A stretch of 64,000 bases of DNA from an uncultured Acetatifactor sp. (GTDB taxonomy: Bacteria > Bacillota > Clostridia > Lachnospirales > Lachnospiraceae). The translations under genes and the position numbers were made by a program. The DNA lies in the NCBI GenBank assembly GCA_910585015.1, contig CAJUCT010000002.1, forward strand, positions 112,456-176,455. Reading direction: 5' to 3'. The notes beneath the pieces were generated by a model, which saw only the letters and a list, made by a program, of their open reading frames with translations, did no database searches and was not told the DNA's origin. This document shows, one piece after another, positions 1 through 8,674 of the stretch (its first letter is position 1; each line of letters opens with the position of its first letter).

Positions 1-1259
1 CGGAGGGAGCCAGGGATTATCTGGTGCCCAGCCGTGTACATCCGGGAACTTTTTACGCGCTGCCCCAGTCTCCCCAGATTTTCAAGCAGTTGTTAATGTG
101 TTCCGGGTATGACCGGTATTTTCAGATTGCCAAGTGTTTCAGGGACGAGGATCTGCGAGCCGACAGACAGCCGGAGTTTACTCAGGTGGATCTGGAGATG
201 TCCTTTGTGGATGTGGACGATGTGATCGATGCCACGGAGCGCATGGTGGCGGAGGTGTGCAGGGAGGCCATCGGTCTTAATGTGCAGCTGCCCATCCAGA
301 GGATGACCTGGGATGAGGCCATGAACCGTTACGGATCGGACAAGCCGGACACCCGCTTTGGCATGGAACTTACGGATGTGTCGGAGATCGTAAAGGACTG
401 TGGCTTTGGCGTGTTCACCGGGGCCTTGGAGACCGGCGGCAGCGTCCGGGGCATCAATGTAAAAGGGCAGGCGGAGATGCCCCGCAAGAAGATTGACGCG
501 CTGGTGGAGTTTGCCAAGGGCTATGGGGCCAAGGGACTGGCCTATCTGTCCGTGATGCCGGACGGCAGCTACAAATCCTCCTTTGCCAAGTTTATGAACC
601 AGGAGGAGTTGGAGAATCTGGTAAAAGCCATGGCGGGCGAGCCGGGGGATCTGCTGCTCTTTGCGGCGGACCGTTTAAAGACTGTGTGGGCTGTGCTGGG
701 CGCGCTGCGCTGTGAGGTGGCCAGACAGTTGGAACTGGTGGAGAGCGACAAGTTCAATTTCCTGTGGGTGACGGAGTTTCCCCAGTTTGAGTGGAGTGAT
801 GAGGAAGAGCGCTTTGTGGCCATGCATCATCCGTTTACCATGCCCATGGAGGAGGATCTGGAGAGACTGGAGTCTGATCCCGGCAGTGTGCGGGCCAAAG
901 CCTATGATATTGTGTTAAACGGCGTGGAGCTGGGGGGCGGCAGTGTGCGTATCTTCCAGAGCGACGTGCAGGAGCGTATGTTCCGCGCGCTGGGCTTTAC
1001 CGACGAGAAAGCCCATGAGCAGTTTGGATTTTTGCTGGATGCCTTCAAGTATGGCGTACCCCCTCATGCCGGGCTGGCCATCGGCTTGGACCGCTTTGTG
1101 ATGCTGCTTGTGAAAGCGGAGAGCATCCGGGAAGTGATTGCCTTCCCCAAGGTAAAGGATGCGTCCTGCCTGATGTCGGAGGCTCCCAATGTGGTGGATG
1201 AAAAACAGTTGGAGGAGCTTTGTCTGGCGGTAAAACTGCCGGAGGAGGATATTCTCTAG
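1..1259 (+). CDS. aspS: aspartate--tRNA ligase, 3' part (5' end outside window)
   Basis: This is the C-terminal part of a class II aspartyl-tRNA synthetase, which charges tRNA-Asp with aspartate in the cytoplasm. The reading frame is already open at base 3 and reads EGARDYLVPSRVHPGTFYAL, the start of the class II catalytic core. Class II motif 2 (FRDEDLRADRQPEFTQVDLEM) and motif 3 (GLAIGLDRFVML) are visible. The bacterial GAD insertion lies between them (roughly from DTRFGMEL to the LFAADR segment). The gene therefore starts upstream of the window and lacks its N-terminal anticodon-binding OB fold here. The first GTG inside the window (24) is internal, not a start. It ends just before a strong terminator. 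Confidence 0.97.
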   Translation, partial: EGARDYLVPSRVHPGTFYALPQSPQIFKQLLMCSGYDRYFQIAKCFRDEDLRADRQPEFTQVDLEMSFVDVDDVIDATERMVAEVCREAIGLNVQLPIQRMTWDEAMNRYGSDKPDTRFGMELTDVSEIVKDCGFGVFTGALETGGSVRGINVKGQAEMPRKKIDALVEFAKGYGAKGLAYLSVMPDGSYKSSFAKFMNQEELENLVKAMAGEPGDLLLFAADRLKTVWAVLGALRCEVARQLELVESDKFNFLWVTEFPQFEWSDEEERFVAMHHPFTMPMEEDLERLESDPGSVRAKAYDIVLNGVELGGGSVRIFQSDVQERMFRALGFTDEKAHEQFGFLLDAFKYGVPPHAGLAIGLDRFVMLLVKAESIREVIAFPKVKDASCLMSEAPNVVDEKQLEELCLAVKLPEEDIL

Positions 1260-1268
1260 GATATTTTG

Positions 1269-1307
1269 AAAAGGAGTTGCTGAATACTGCGGGCAACTCC
1301 TTTTCCA
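1269..1307 (+). terminator. rho-independent terminator of aspS
   Basis: A perfect 12-bp stem (1269-1280 with 1293-1304, core AAGGAGTTGC/GCAACTCCTT) encloses a 12-nt loop, ten bases after the aspS stop codon. The 3' arm runs directly into TTTT. The position and shape fit an intrinsic terminator that separates aspS from the TIR gene. Confidence 0.85.
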
Positions 1308-1432
1308 GCTTAAATAAATTATTTGGCTGTGACGATTACTCAGAAAAAGTTCTGACAAAATTGAGAGAGATTGCCAAATCATTAGGCGCAGACATTTACG
1401 AGGACGGAGGAGCCCCATCCAATGAAATATAA
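1308..1432 (+). pseudogene. short open frame without a start, possible gene remnant
   Basis: After the aspS terminator an open frame encodes about 40 residues ending KLREIAKSLGADIYEDGG-APSNEI and overlaps the start of the TIR gene by 11 bases. No start codon with a ribosome binding site lies downstream of the terminator, so it is not a free-standing gene. The codon content looks protein-like, so it may be the 3' end of a lost gene. The GGAGGAG inside it serves as the TIR gene's Shine-Dalgarno. I do not recognise the sequence, and it may be chance. Confidence 0.25.
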
Positions 1433-4430
1433 TGCATTTATCAGTTACCGTCACACCGAACCGGATATGTACATAGCCAAAAGGGTTCACAAGGGCCTGG
1501 AGACCTTGAAGGCGCCCAGGGGTGTATTCCAGAAATCGGGGAAAAGGAAAATAGAGCGTGTGTTCCGCGATCAGGAGGAACTTCCCATAGGGAGCGATCT
1601 GGGGGACAATATCAAGGCCGCCCTGGAAGAGTCGGAGTATCTGATTGTCGTGTGCTCGCCCAGAACGCCGGAGTCTGCCTGGGTTCAAAAGGAGATAGAC
1701 ACTTTCATCAGTCTCCATGGCAGGGAGCACATTCTTGCCATTTTAGTGGAGGGAGAGCCCCAGGAATCCTTTCCGGAGAAGCTGCGGGCGGACGAGGCGG
1801 GGAATCCCGTGGAACCTTTGGCGGCGGATGTGAGAGGCGCGTCCCGGCGGGAGATGAACCGCAGACTGAGGACGGAACTTCTTCGTCTGGCGGCTCCGCT
1901 GCTGCACTGCAGTTATGATGACCTGCGGCAGCGCCACAGGGAGCGGCGCATGAAGAAAGTGATGTTTGCAGCCTCCGCGGCGGCTGTGGCGGGGGTGTTA
2001 TTTGGAGCCTACAGCGCTTACAGTACAGCTATGATTCAGGAGAACTACAGGCAGAAACAGGTCAATCAGTCAAAATATCTGGCATCCACTGCCTTGAGCC
2101 TCCTGGAGGAGGGGGACAGACAGACGGCGGCATTGGTGGCTTTAGAGGCGCTTCCCACGCCGGAGCAGGACAGGCCCTATGTGGCCAGCGCGCAGTATGC
2201 CCTGAGCGCGGCATTATACTGTTATGACATAGGAAACACTATGGGTATGGACAGGAGCCTTAAGCATGACCTGCCGGTGAAAGCGTTTTCTTTTGACGAT
2301 ACGGGAGAGAAAATTTTGTCCATTGATCAGGGCGGGACGATCTATGTGTGGAATGTGGAGGATGGGGCACTCCTGGCAAAACTTCCTGCGCAGGTGGATG
2401 ACAGTGGTTATGTGATCTCTCCGATCCGCAGTATAGTGTATGGGGAGCACATTCTGATCTGCGATAAAAATGAGATAAGAAGCGTCACTTTTGCAGGCGA
2501 TGAAGAGTGGCAGGTGAAAACACAGGAATCTCCCATATATTGCGAGATGGATGCGGGGGCAGGCGTAATCGCCTGTATCTCCAACGGCGTGGTCGCCTTT
2601 CATGACATTGCCACGGGAAAACTGCTGGCAAGTATGGAGAACGGGCAGGAGAGCGGCGCTTACGGCAGTTCCTACGCTTTTAGCGACGACAAATCAAAGT
2701 TTGCGGTATCCCAAAATCGGGAGGACGCAGGCGGCTGCGTTACGGTATACGATTTTGACGGAAAAACACAGACGGACTATGCGGTGGAAGCTTCCTATAT
2801 ATCCGAGGTCGGTTTCAGCGCAGACGGGGCATTGATTGTGGCCAGTATTAAAAGGCCCGACTATCAGGCGATGTCTGTTGGGGACGAGGATACGGGATTT
2901 GTGGAAAAAATTGACCGTGAGAGCGGCCAGCGTATTTGGATGCGGGAATTTGAATACCAGCCCTTTGGGATGGACGCTGCCGGCGCTATATTGCGGTGCC
3001 GGAGGTATAGGGACGAGGATACGGGAATCCTCTATGATCAGGTTCTTTTCTCCATAGATCAGAGCGCGTATACCTGGGATGCCGCCACGGGGGAGACGGT
3101 GGCCCATACAAAAGTCACTGGCGGAATCAAAGCCTTTATGGTGGCTCAAAATTCCTGTTACGGTTATTTGGCGGAGAGCAACGGAACGGTGAATATTGTG
3201 GATATGAACAGGGGAGTCAATTATACCACTCTGGGGATTGAGACCGGCAAGAGCATATTGGATATGGGCATCAGAAGCGGTGTGCTGGTGGTGAGAGCCT
3301 ATGCGTCTCCTGTGCTTACCATGATGAAATACCATGAAGGTTACGGAAGAAAAGAGGTCATGTCCTACGACAATACTGTGCAGGATGTGGTATATTCGCC
3401 GGAGGAAACCTATTACGCGGTGAGAATTTCCGAACAATTAGGACAGGAATCGGTGTACTTTTACCGGGCGGAGGATGATTTTCCCGCGGGTATGTGGACC
3501 TTCGGAGAAGAGGAAGAATATCATGCAGCCTCGGGATTTTTGGATGAAACGCAATTTTTTTATGCCGACACAAGAGGCATGATTACCTTTTATGATGTGG
3601 AGTCGGCTGAAGCAGAGCAGATGAGGATAGATGGGGATAATCTATCCTTTGAGTGCGACAGGAACGGGTCTCTGATTCTTTTGTATGACAGGGCAAAGTA
3701 CTATGTGGTGGATCTGCGGCAGAGGAAACAATTGTACGCCGGCGATATGGGGGATTATATCTATTGCGGCATCATTTCGGGGGATGGCAGCAGGCTGTAC
3801 TGCAATTTATCAGGCAGTGGGCTTTGTTCGGTGGATCTGGCCTCCGGCAGCGTGGAAGCTTTTGAAGAGGTGGGCTCTTGGCTGGTGCGGGGGGCGGAGG
3901 CGCAGAGCGCGCTGGCCCTGGACCCTGACGGCAGACTGTTGGCAGCTGCCTGTGTGGACGGCAGGCTGCGCATCCTCGATGTGGAAAGAAGGGAGATCGT
4001 GACAGAGATTCCCTTTGCCAGTGCAAATAGCAGATTTATCCGGTTCTCGGAGGACGGAAACCGCATGATGCTGCAGGGGGACGACTATTATTTCCGGGTC
4101 TATGATCTGCGGGAACAAAGTTTTTTCCATATTGCCGCAGTGCAGTATAATAAAATCAGGGACGCAGTCCAGGATGAGGAATCGGGAACCATAAGTCTGG
4201 TGACTACGGCGGATTTGATTGTTTTGGACGGGGAGAGTTATGAGCGGGTGGCACAGGCGGATAAGGGACTAGCCTATCTGCCGGGGCAGGGGGCGGTGTT
4301 TTGTAAGAGTTACGACACAGTGTACCGTTTTCCCTATATGACGCTGCCCATGCTTTTAGACGAGGCGAGGGCGCAGTTTGGCGATGCGGCGCTCACTCAG
4401 CCTGAGCGGACCCAGTATAATGTGGATTAG
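1422..4430 (+). CDS. transmembrane TIR-domain protein with extracytoplasmic beta-propeller
   Basis: A 1002-residue protein with three parts. Residues 1-120 are a TIR domain (start MKYNAFISYRH, then RVFRDQEELPIGSDLGDNI and ESAWVQKEI). W87 and E91 in WVQKEI align by eye with the tryptophan and catalytic glutamate of TIR NAD hydrolases such as SARM1. A basic stretch (RHRERRMKK, 171-179) precedes a single membrane helix (about 178-201). About 780 residues of WD40/quinoprotein-like repeats follow (for example GTIYVWNVEDG, DGRLRILDVE, YYFRVYDLRE). The positive-inside rule puts TIR in the cytoplasm and the propeller outside. The start follows GGAGGAG at a good distance. Ligand and NADase activity are inferred, not shown. 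A tandem hairpin block separates it from the next gene. Confidence 0.85.
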   Translation: MKYNAFISYRHTEPDMYIAKRVHKGLETLKAPRGVFQKSGKRKIERVFRDQEELPIGSDLGDNIKAALEESEYLIVVCSPRTPESAWVQKEIDTFISLHGREHILAILVEGEPQESFPEKLRADEAGNPVEPLAADVRGASRREMNRRLRTELLRLAAPLLHCSYDDLRQRHRERRMKKVMFAASAAAVAGVLFGAYSAYSTAMIQENYRQKQVNQSKYLASTALSLLEEGDRQTAALVALEALPTPEQDRPYVASAQYALSAALYCYDIGNTMGMDRSLKHDLPVKAFSFDDTGEKILSIDQGGTIYVWNVEDGALLAKLPAQVDDSGYVISPIRSIVYGEHILICDKNEIRSVTFAGDEEWQVKTQESPIYCEMDAGAGVIACISNGVVAFHDIATGKLLASMENGQESGAYGSSYAFSDDKSKFAVSQNREDAGGCVTVYDFDGKTQTDYAVEASYISEVGFSADGALIVASIKRPDYQAMSVGDEDTGFVEKIDRESGQRIWMREFEYQPFGMDAAGAILRCRRYRDEDTGILYDQVLFSIDQSAYTWDAATGETVAHTKVTGGIKAFMVAQNSCYGYLAESNGTVNIVDMNRGVNYTTLGIETGKSILDMGIRSGVLVVRAYASPVLTMMKYHEGYGRKEVMSYDNTVQDVVYSPEETYYAVRISEQLGQESVYFYRAEDDFPAGMWTFGEEEEYHAASGFLDETQFFYADTRGMITFYDVESAEAEQMRIDGDNLSFECDRNGSLILLYDRAKYYVVDLRQRKQLYAGDMGDYIYCGIISGDGSRLYCNLSGSGLCSVDLASGSVEAFEEVGSWLVRGAEAQSALALDPDGRLLAAACVDGRLRILDVERREIVTEIPFASANSRFIRFSEDGNRMMLQGDDYYFRVYDLREQSFFHIAAVQYNKIRDAVQDEESGTISLVTTADLIVLDGESYERVAQADKGLAYLPGQGAVFCKSYDTVYRFPYMTLPMLLDEARAQFGDAALTQPERTQYNVD

Positions 4431-4487
4431 GAGGAGACGCCATTTTCATCCTGATTTGAATGCCCGCCGAAGTGGGCGGAGGGGAAG

Positions 4488-4560
4488 TTTGGATGCTATT
4501 CATCCAAATACTGATTAACGCAGTATCACAGGCAAAGCCTGCGATATGCAGGAAAGAGGG
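4488..4560 (+). repeat. two-hairpin intergenic repeat (A+B), copy 1
   Basis: Hairpin A is TTTGGATG-ctatt-CATCCAAA (4488-4508). A spacer leads to hairpin B, GCAGTATCACAGGC-aaa-GCCTGCGATATGC (4520-4549), followed at once by GGAAAGAGGG (4551-4560). The same A-spacer-B-SD layout recurs just downstream and at 42.7 kb and 46.9 kb. Here the SD-like end is followed by a second unit instead of a gene. A small separate hairpin (CCCGCC/GGGCGG, about 4464-4479) precedes it. Confidence 0.85.
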
Positions 4561-4563
4561 AAG

Positions 4564-4655
4564 TTTGGATGTTGCACATCCAAATACGTATTAACGCAGT
4601 ATCGCAGGCCAGCCGGAGTTTGGCCAAGCCAAACTCCAGATATGCAGGAAAGAGG
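4564..4655 (+). repeat. two-hairpin intergenic repeat (A+B), copy 2, supplies RBS of the DHH gene
   Basis: Hairpin A is TTTGGATG-ttgca-CATCCAAA (4564-4584). The basal stem of B (GCAGTATC/GATATGC, 4596-4645) is kept, but its tip is replaced by another perfect hairpin, GGAGTTTGGC-caa-GCCAAACTCC. The element ends in GGAAAGAGG (4647-4655), which is the Shine-Dalgarno of the DHH gene starting at 4661. This makes the repeat part of that gene's 5' untranslated region. Confidence 0.85.
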
Positions 4656-4660
4656 TAAGT

Positions 4661-6193
4661 ATGAGACTAAGTGAACTTTTGATCTATAATTCGATTGTGG
4701 TACAGTGCCACGACAATCCGGACGCGGATGCCCTTGCCAGCGGCTATGGGGTGTATACCTATCTGAAAGAGCAGGGAAAAGATGTGCGTTTTGTCTACGG
4801 AGGGCGCTTTCGTATTCAAAAGAGTAATTTGGCGCTGATGATATCCGAACTGAAGATTCCCATTGAGTATGTGGATTCGTTGGAAAAGCCGGCGCTTTTG
4901 GTTACGGTGGACTGCCAGTACGGCGAGGGAAACGTGACAAGGTTTGAGGCGGACACGGTTGCCGTTATCGATCATCATCAGGTCAGCGGCGCATTGCCGA
5001 CGCTCAGTGAGGTCAGAAGCAATCTGGGTGCCTGTGCCACTGTGGTGAGGGAGCTTCTGAGGCTGGAGGGAATAGATATCAACGACAATAAAGGGCTGGC
5101 CACGGCTCTCTATTATGGGCTTTTGACGGATACAAACAATTTTACGGAGATCTCCCATCCGCTGGATAGGGATCTGCGGGATGACGCCGCGTTTGACAGA
5201 AGCATGATCGTACATTTCCGCAATGCGAATCTGTCTCTGCGGGAGTTGGAGATTGCCGGGGCGGCGCTGATGAATTACCGCTATCATGAGGATTACCGCT
5301 ATGCGGTGGCCATGGCGGAGCCCTGCGACCCTAATATTCTCGGCATGATCAGCGACCTGATGCTGGAGGTGGACACCGTGGATACCTGCCTGGTTTATAG
5401 TGTGCAGCCCTTTGGCGTAAAGATTTCCGTCAGAAGTTGTGTGAAGGAGGTAAAGGCCAGCGAGCTGGCGGCGTTTATCACGGAAGGCATCGGTTCGGGA
5501 GGCGGGCATCTGGAAAAAGCCGGCGGCTTTATCCAGATGGAATTGCTGGAAAAAGCATTTCTGGATTTTTGCAGGGAACAGGGGAAGCCCTCCGGCCAAA
5601 AAGTGAGCGAAGGCATTGAAGACTTTCTGCTGCAGCGCATGGACAGCTATTTTTCCAATATCCAGATTATATATGCCAGGGACTACAGCATAGACATTTC
5701 AGGGATGGCGGCATACAAAAAGAGGAAAATTCCCCTGGGCTTCGTGGAGGCTGATCGGATCTTTCCCACTGGCGCCAAGGTATGCATACGCACACTGGAG
5801 GGAGACTTGGATGTGCAGATCAGCAGGGATTTATATATAATGATCGGGATTCAGGGCGAAGTGTATCCCAATGACAGAGTCAAATTTGAGCGCAGCTATG
5901 ACAGGCTTGACATACCTTATTCTTTCACGGGAGAGTACGCGCCTGTGGTCAAGGACGTGCTGGAGGGAAAAAACGTATCACTGGTTCCCTATGCAAAAAC
6001 CTGCGTTCCCAGCGGCGAGGTGCATATCTATGCAGCCCGGCTGGAGCACCGGGTGAAAGTGTTCACCGCATGGGACGAGGAGAAGTACATGCTGGGAAAA
6101 GAAGGGGATTATCTGGCTGTGCGTATGGATGATCTGCATGATATCTATATTATTGAGAAGAGTATTTTCCAGAGGACTTATGAAGAAATATGA
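4661..6193 (+). CDS. DHH-family phosphoesterase (NrnA-like) with extra C-terminal domain
   Basis: A 510-residue DHH/DHHA1 phosphoesterase, a family that includes oligoribonuclease/pAp phosphatases (NrnA) and cyclic-dinucleotide phosphodiesterases. Metal-binding motifs are visible: HDNPDADA (H17, D21, D23), VTVDC (D84) and DHH (104-106). The DHHA1 substrate motif is GSGGGHLEKAGG (about residues 276-287). NrnA proteins are usually about 320 residues. This one carries about 170 additional residues after position 335 that I cannot assign, so the substrate may differ from classical NrnA. The SD is supplied by the upstream repeat. It appears to be a single-gene unit. Confidence 0.85.
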   Translation: MRLSELLIYNSIVVQCHDNPDADALASGYGVYTYLKEQGKDVRFVYGGRFRIQKSNLALMISELKIPIEYVDSLEKPALLVTVDCQYGEGNVTRFEADTVAVIDHHQVSGALPTLSEVRSNLGACATVVRELLRLEGIDINDNKGLATALYYGLLTDTNNFTEISHPLDRDLRDDAAFDRSMIVHFRNANLSLRELEIAGAALMNYRYHEDYRYAVAMAEPCDPNILGMISDLMLEVDTVDTCLVYSVQPFGVKISVRSCVKEVKASELAAFITEGIGSGGGHLEKAGGFIQMELLEKAFLDFCREQGKPSGQKVSEGIEDFLLQRMDSYFSNIQIIYARDYSIDISGMAAYKKRKIPLGFVEADRIFPTGAKVCIRTLEGDLDVQISRDLYIMIGIQGEVYPNDRVKFERSYDRLDIPYSFTGEYAPVVKDVLEGKNVSLVPYAKTCVPSGEVHIYAARLEHRVKVFTAWDEEKYMLGKEGDYLAVRMDDLHDIYIIEKSIFQRTYEEI

Positions 6194-6405
6194 GGCGTGG
6201 GAGTACTCCATACAGCAAATGTCCTAGCCATAAGGGAAGAGTTGTTTCGCGTTCTGCCTAAAAGAAGACGATAAGAATAATCCCAGAAGCGGAGGCGTAA
6301 TGCGGCAGATAGGCCGGCATGGGCCAAATGCTTGCGCAGGCGCGGCACTTAGTTCACTGTCGGCGGAAATAGAGGATGGGAGACATACGGGAGAGGTATG
6401 GGAAA

Positions 6406-6891
6406 ATGATTACATTAGAGTTGCTTGGCAGAGAAAACCAGAAAGAGGCTCTGGGCATTGACAGGGAGGATATCAGCCTGAATTTTGTGGACGCAGTGGA
6501 AGATATTATAGAACTGACAAGGTACGGCGAGGAGCACGGATATATAGGTCACACTTACCTGGTCAGGTTTGACGGCCGATGTGTGGGGATCATTCTGATG
6601 GGGGAGGGAATTCCCTGGGAGGTGGATCCGCCCCAGATTGCGGGCAGGCCCTTTTACCGGATCATGGGATTTATAATTGACAAGGCGTATCGCCGCAGGG
6701 GAATCGGTTCCTATGTGCTTGAGGAGGTAATCCGGCAGGTGTACCGGGAATTCGGTCCCAGACCGATAGTGCTCGGGTGCCATGTGGATAATGTTTCTGC
6801 TATGGAAATGTATCTAAGGCACGGGTTTGTCAATACTTTTGCCATGGATGAGGATGATTATCTTCTGATTCGGGAGGAAATCTTTCAATAA
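6406..6891 (+). CDS. GNAT family N-acetyltransferase
   Basis: A predicted acetyl-CoA-dependent N-acetyltransferase of about 161 residues. The acetyl-CoA loop RRRGIGSYVLEEV (Q/RxxGxG type) follows the strand FYRIMGFIIDKAY, and the C-terminal GNAT segment NVSAMEMYLRHGF is typical. The acceptor is unknown. I prefer the ATG at 6406 because GGGAGAGG lies about 10 bases upstream. An in-frame ATG at 6376 would add ten residues. The 180-base gap before it holds no clear promoter that I can see. Confidence 0.85.
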   Translation: MITLELLGRENQKEALGIDREDISLNFVDAVEDIIELTRYGEEHGYIGHTYLVRFDGRCVGIILMGEGIPWEVDPPQIAGRPFYRIMGFIIDKAYRRRGIGSYVLEEVIRQVYREFGPRPIVLGCHVDNVSAMEMYLRHGFVNTFAMDEDDYLLIREEIFQ

Positions 6892-6948
6892 AGACGGATG
6901 TTTTAAGGAGGGATAGTGCGGTGAAAAATGCAGGAAACAAGATAATGA

Positions 6949-7167
6949 ACGGTATATGAAGCGCCCCATTACAATATAAACGGGGATTGCGATTACCAAG
7001 CGAATTACAAGCTGGCACAGGAATATTTTAATGAAATTGACGCACCATATAAAAAGCTATATATTATGGAGGACACCATACATGGGCTGTTAGAATCAAA
7101 GCCTCAAGCCTTTTCAGAGATTTTGCATGGAATAGCCGGAGAGTGGAAAATCTTCCAAATAAAATAA
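6949..7167 (+). pseudogene. C-terminal remnant of an alpha/beta hydrolase
   Basis: The frame from 6949 to the stop at 7165 has no start codon but reads DYQANYKLAQEYFNEIDAP, then KKLYIMEDTIHGLLESKP. This matches the C-terminal end of proline-iminopeptidase-like alpha/beta hydrolases, including the region of the catalytic histidine (IHGL). An in-frame stop lies directly upstream at 6946. The 5' four-fifths of the gene is gone, so this is a decayed fragment. Confidence 0.7.
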
Positions 7168-7189
7168 TACCGGATGCGGGAATTTAAGA

Positions 7190-7618
7190 ATGGGGGTACT
7201 GGTTATGTGGCTGGTATTTGCGATATTGTCGTCGGTATTTGCGGCGCTGACTACTATATTGGCCAAGATGGGTATTGACGGGGTTAATTCACATCTGGCT
7301 ACAGCTATCCGCACGGTGGTGGTGCTGCTTATGTCCTGGGGGATGGTCTTTCTGACCAACGCTCACACAGGGATCGGAGGAATCAGCAAAAGAAGCTGGC
7401 TGTTTCTGATCCTGTCCGGCCTGGCTACAGGGGCTTCCTGGCTGTGTTACTACAGGGCGCTGCAGTTAGGGGAGGCGTCCAAGGTGGTGCCCATCGACAA
7501 ATTGAGTGTGGTCATCACATTGGTGTTGGCCTTTGTATTTTTACATGAGAGGTTTACGGTTAAGTCATTCTTCGGCTGTGTCCTGATCGGTGCGGGCACG
7601 TTGCTGATGGTGTTGTGA
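7190..7618 (+). CDS. EamA-type small membrane transporter (half-size DMT)
   Basis: A 142-residue hydrophobic protein with a single EamA domain of about four to five membrane helices (FAILSSVFAALTTILAKMGI near the start, VVITLVLAFVFLHERFTVKS near the end). Full EamA/DMT permeases hold two such domains. A single copy is expected to act as a dimer. The substrate is unknown. Two in-frame starts are possible (7190 and 7205); GGGG about nine bases before 7205 slightly favours the second. The PPTase gene follows after 46 bases. Confidence 0.85.
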   Translation: MGVLVMWLVFAILSSVFAALTTILAKMGIDGVNSHLATAIRTVVVLLMSWGMVFLTNAHTGIGGISKRSWLFLILSGLATGASWLCYYRALQLGEASKVVPIDKLSVVITLVLAFVFLHERFTVKSFFGCVLIGAGTLLMVL

Positions 7619-7664
7619 GGGACAAGCTCTGGCACCTGCTCGGGGCTGATGGTTCGAGGTAAGT

Positions 7665-8366
7665 ATGATTCAAGTATATCTGCTGGCGGTGGGAGAACTC
7701 CGCTGCCAAATAGAGAAAAATACCGCATCCCTGCCGGGCTGGGAAAAGCTGGCGGGCTGGCAGCAGGAAAAGATATCCCGCTGTGCCGCTCCCGGCACAA
7801 GGGCGCTGTGTATGGGCGGGCAGCTCCTGTTACAGTATGGAGCCTGTGAATGGGCGGCTTCTTTTGACAAGTCGGACGCAAAGCCGGCAGCAATAGAAAA
7901 CGGGATTTCCTGGCGCGTCATAGATTTTTCCGAGCTGCCGGAACACATTGCCGCCCCACAGCCCCTGACGGTAGCCTATGAGGCCGGAGGGAAGCCCCAC
8001 ATCCTGCATGTGCCCTGGCACTACAACCTGTCCCACTCAGGGGATTATGTGGCGCTGGCCATCAGCGATGCTTCGGTGGGTATTGATATTCAGCAGATGC
8101 GTCCCTACAGGGATTCGCTGGTGAAGCGTTTTTTTTCTGCACAAGAAGCTGCCGCGTATCAGAGCCTGGTTTCCGTGGATGTCCAGAGGGGGCGTACACT
8201 GTTCTACACTCTCTGGTGCCGCAAGGAGGCGTATGGAAAACTGCTGGGAACGGGCTTGACAGAGGAGGTACTGGGGCATAACATGTTAGGGGATATGGGT
8301 GTATGCCTGTATGAATATGGAGAATTACCCGGTTACCGCATATGTGTATGCGACAGGGGTAGATAA
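7665..8366 (+). CDS. Sfp-type 4'-phosphopantetheinyl transferase
   Basis: A 233-residue enzyme predicted to transfer phosphopantetheine from CoA to a carrier-protein serine. The family signature is present: YNLSHSGDYVALA, then VGIDIQ (magnesium-binding Asp), then RFFSAQEAAAY and LWCRKEAYGKLLGTGL (W..KEA..K). No polyketide or nonribosomal peptide synthetase lies in the window, so the target carrier protein is elsewhere. A 3' fragment of a close relative lies about 200 bases downstream, which points to a past duplication. Confidence 0.9.
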   Translation: MIQVYLLAVGELRCQIEKNTASLPGWEKLAGWQQEKISRCAAPGTRALCMGGQLLLQYGACEWAASFDKSDAKPAAIENGISWRVIDFSELPEHIAAPQPLTVAYEAGGKPHILHVPWHYNLSHSGDYVALAISDASVGIDIQQMRPYRDSLVKRFFSAQEAAAYQSLVSVDVQRGRTLFYTLWCRKEAYGKLLGTGLTEEVLGHNMLGDMGVCLYEYGELPGYRICVCDRGR

Positions 8367-8562
8367 GGCTAAGATGGGGTATAGATGAATTATTTCATTT
8401 TTTTATGGGTTTGATACATATCAGTATATTTGTGGAAAAATCTTTTATGTTGCGCTTTTCTGCTTTTCCTGGGAACCATATTGCTATTATCAGGAATTTA
8501 TGAATGGAATTAAGGCGGTCGTGTACCGGGGATAATATGCCGAAGAGTCATAGTGCCAGAGA

Positions 8563-8667
8563 ATGCAGGGCTTGACAGAGGAAGTGTTAGAGCGTAATAT
8601 GTTAAAAGATGCCCATGTATATTTAAATGAGTATAAATCTGTATTACAATATGGCGGGAAGAGGTAA
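8563..8667 (+). pseudogene. duplicated 3' fragment of a PPTase gene
   Basis: A short frame (MQGLTEEVLERNMLKD, then AHVYLNEY, stop at 8667) is clearly related to the C-terminal end of the intact PPTase just upstream (GLTEEVLGHNMLGD, then MGVCLYEY). The DNA is also similar across this stretch. Everything 5' of it is missing. The stop lies eight bases before the ABC transporter start, and GGGAAGAGG inside the fragment is that gene's ribosome binding site. The rest of 8367-8562 is AT-rich and shows nothing I can name. Confidence 0.75.
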
Positions 8668-8674
8668 GCCTGAG

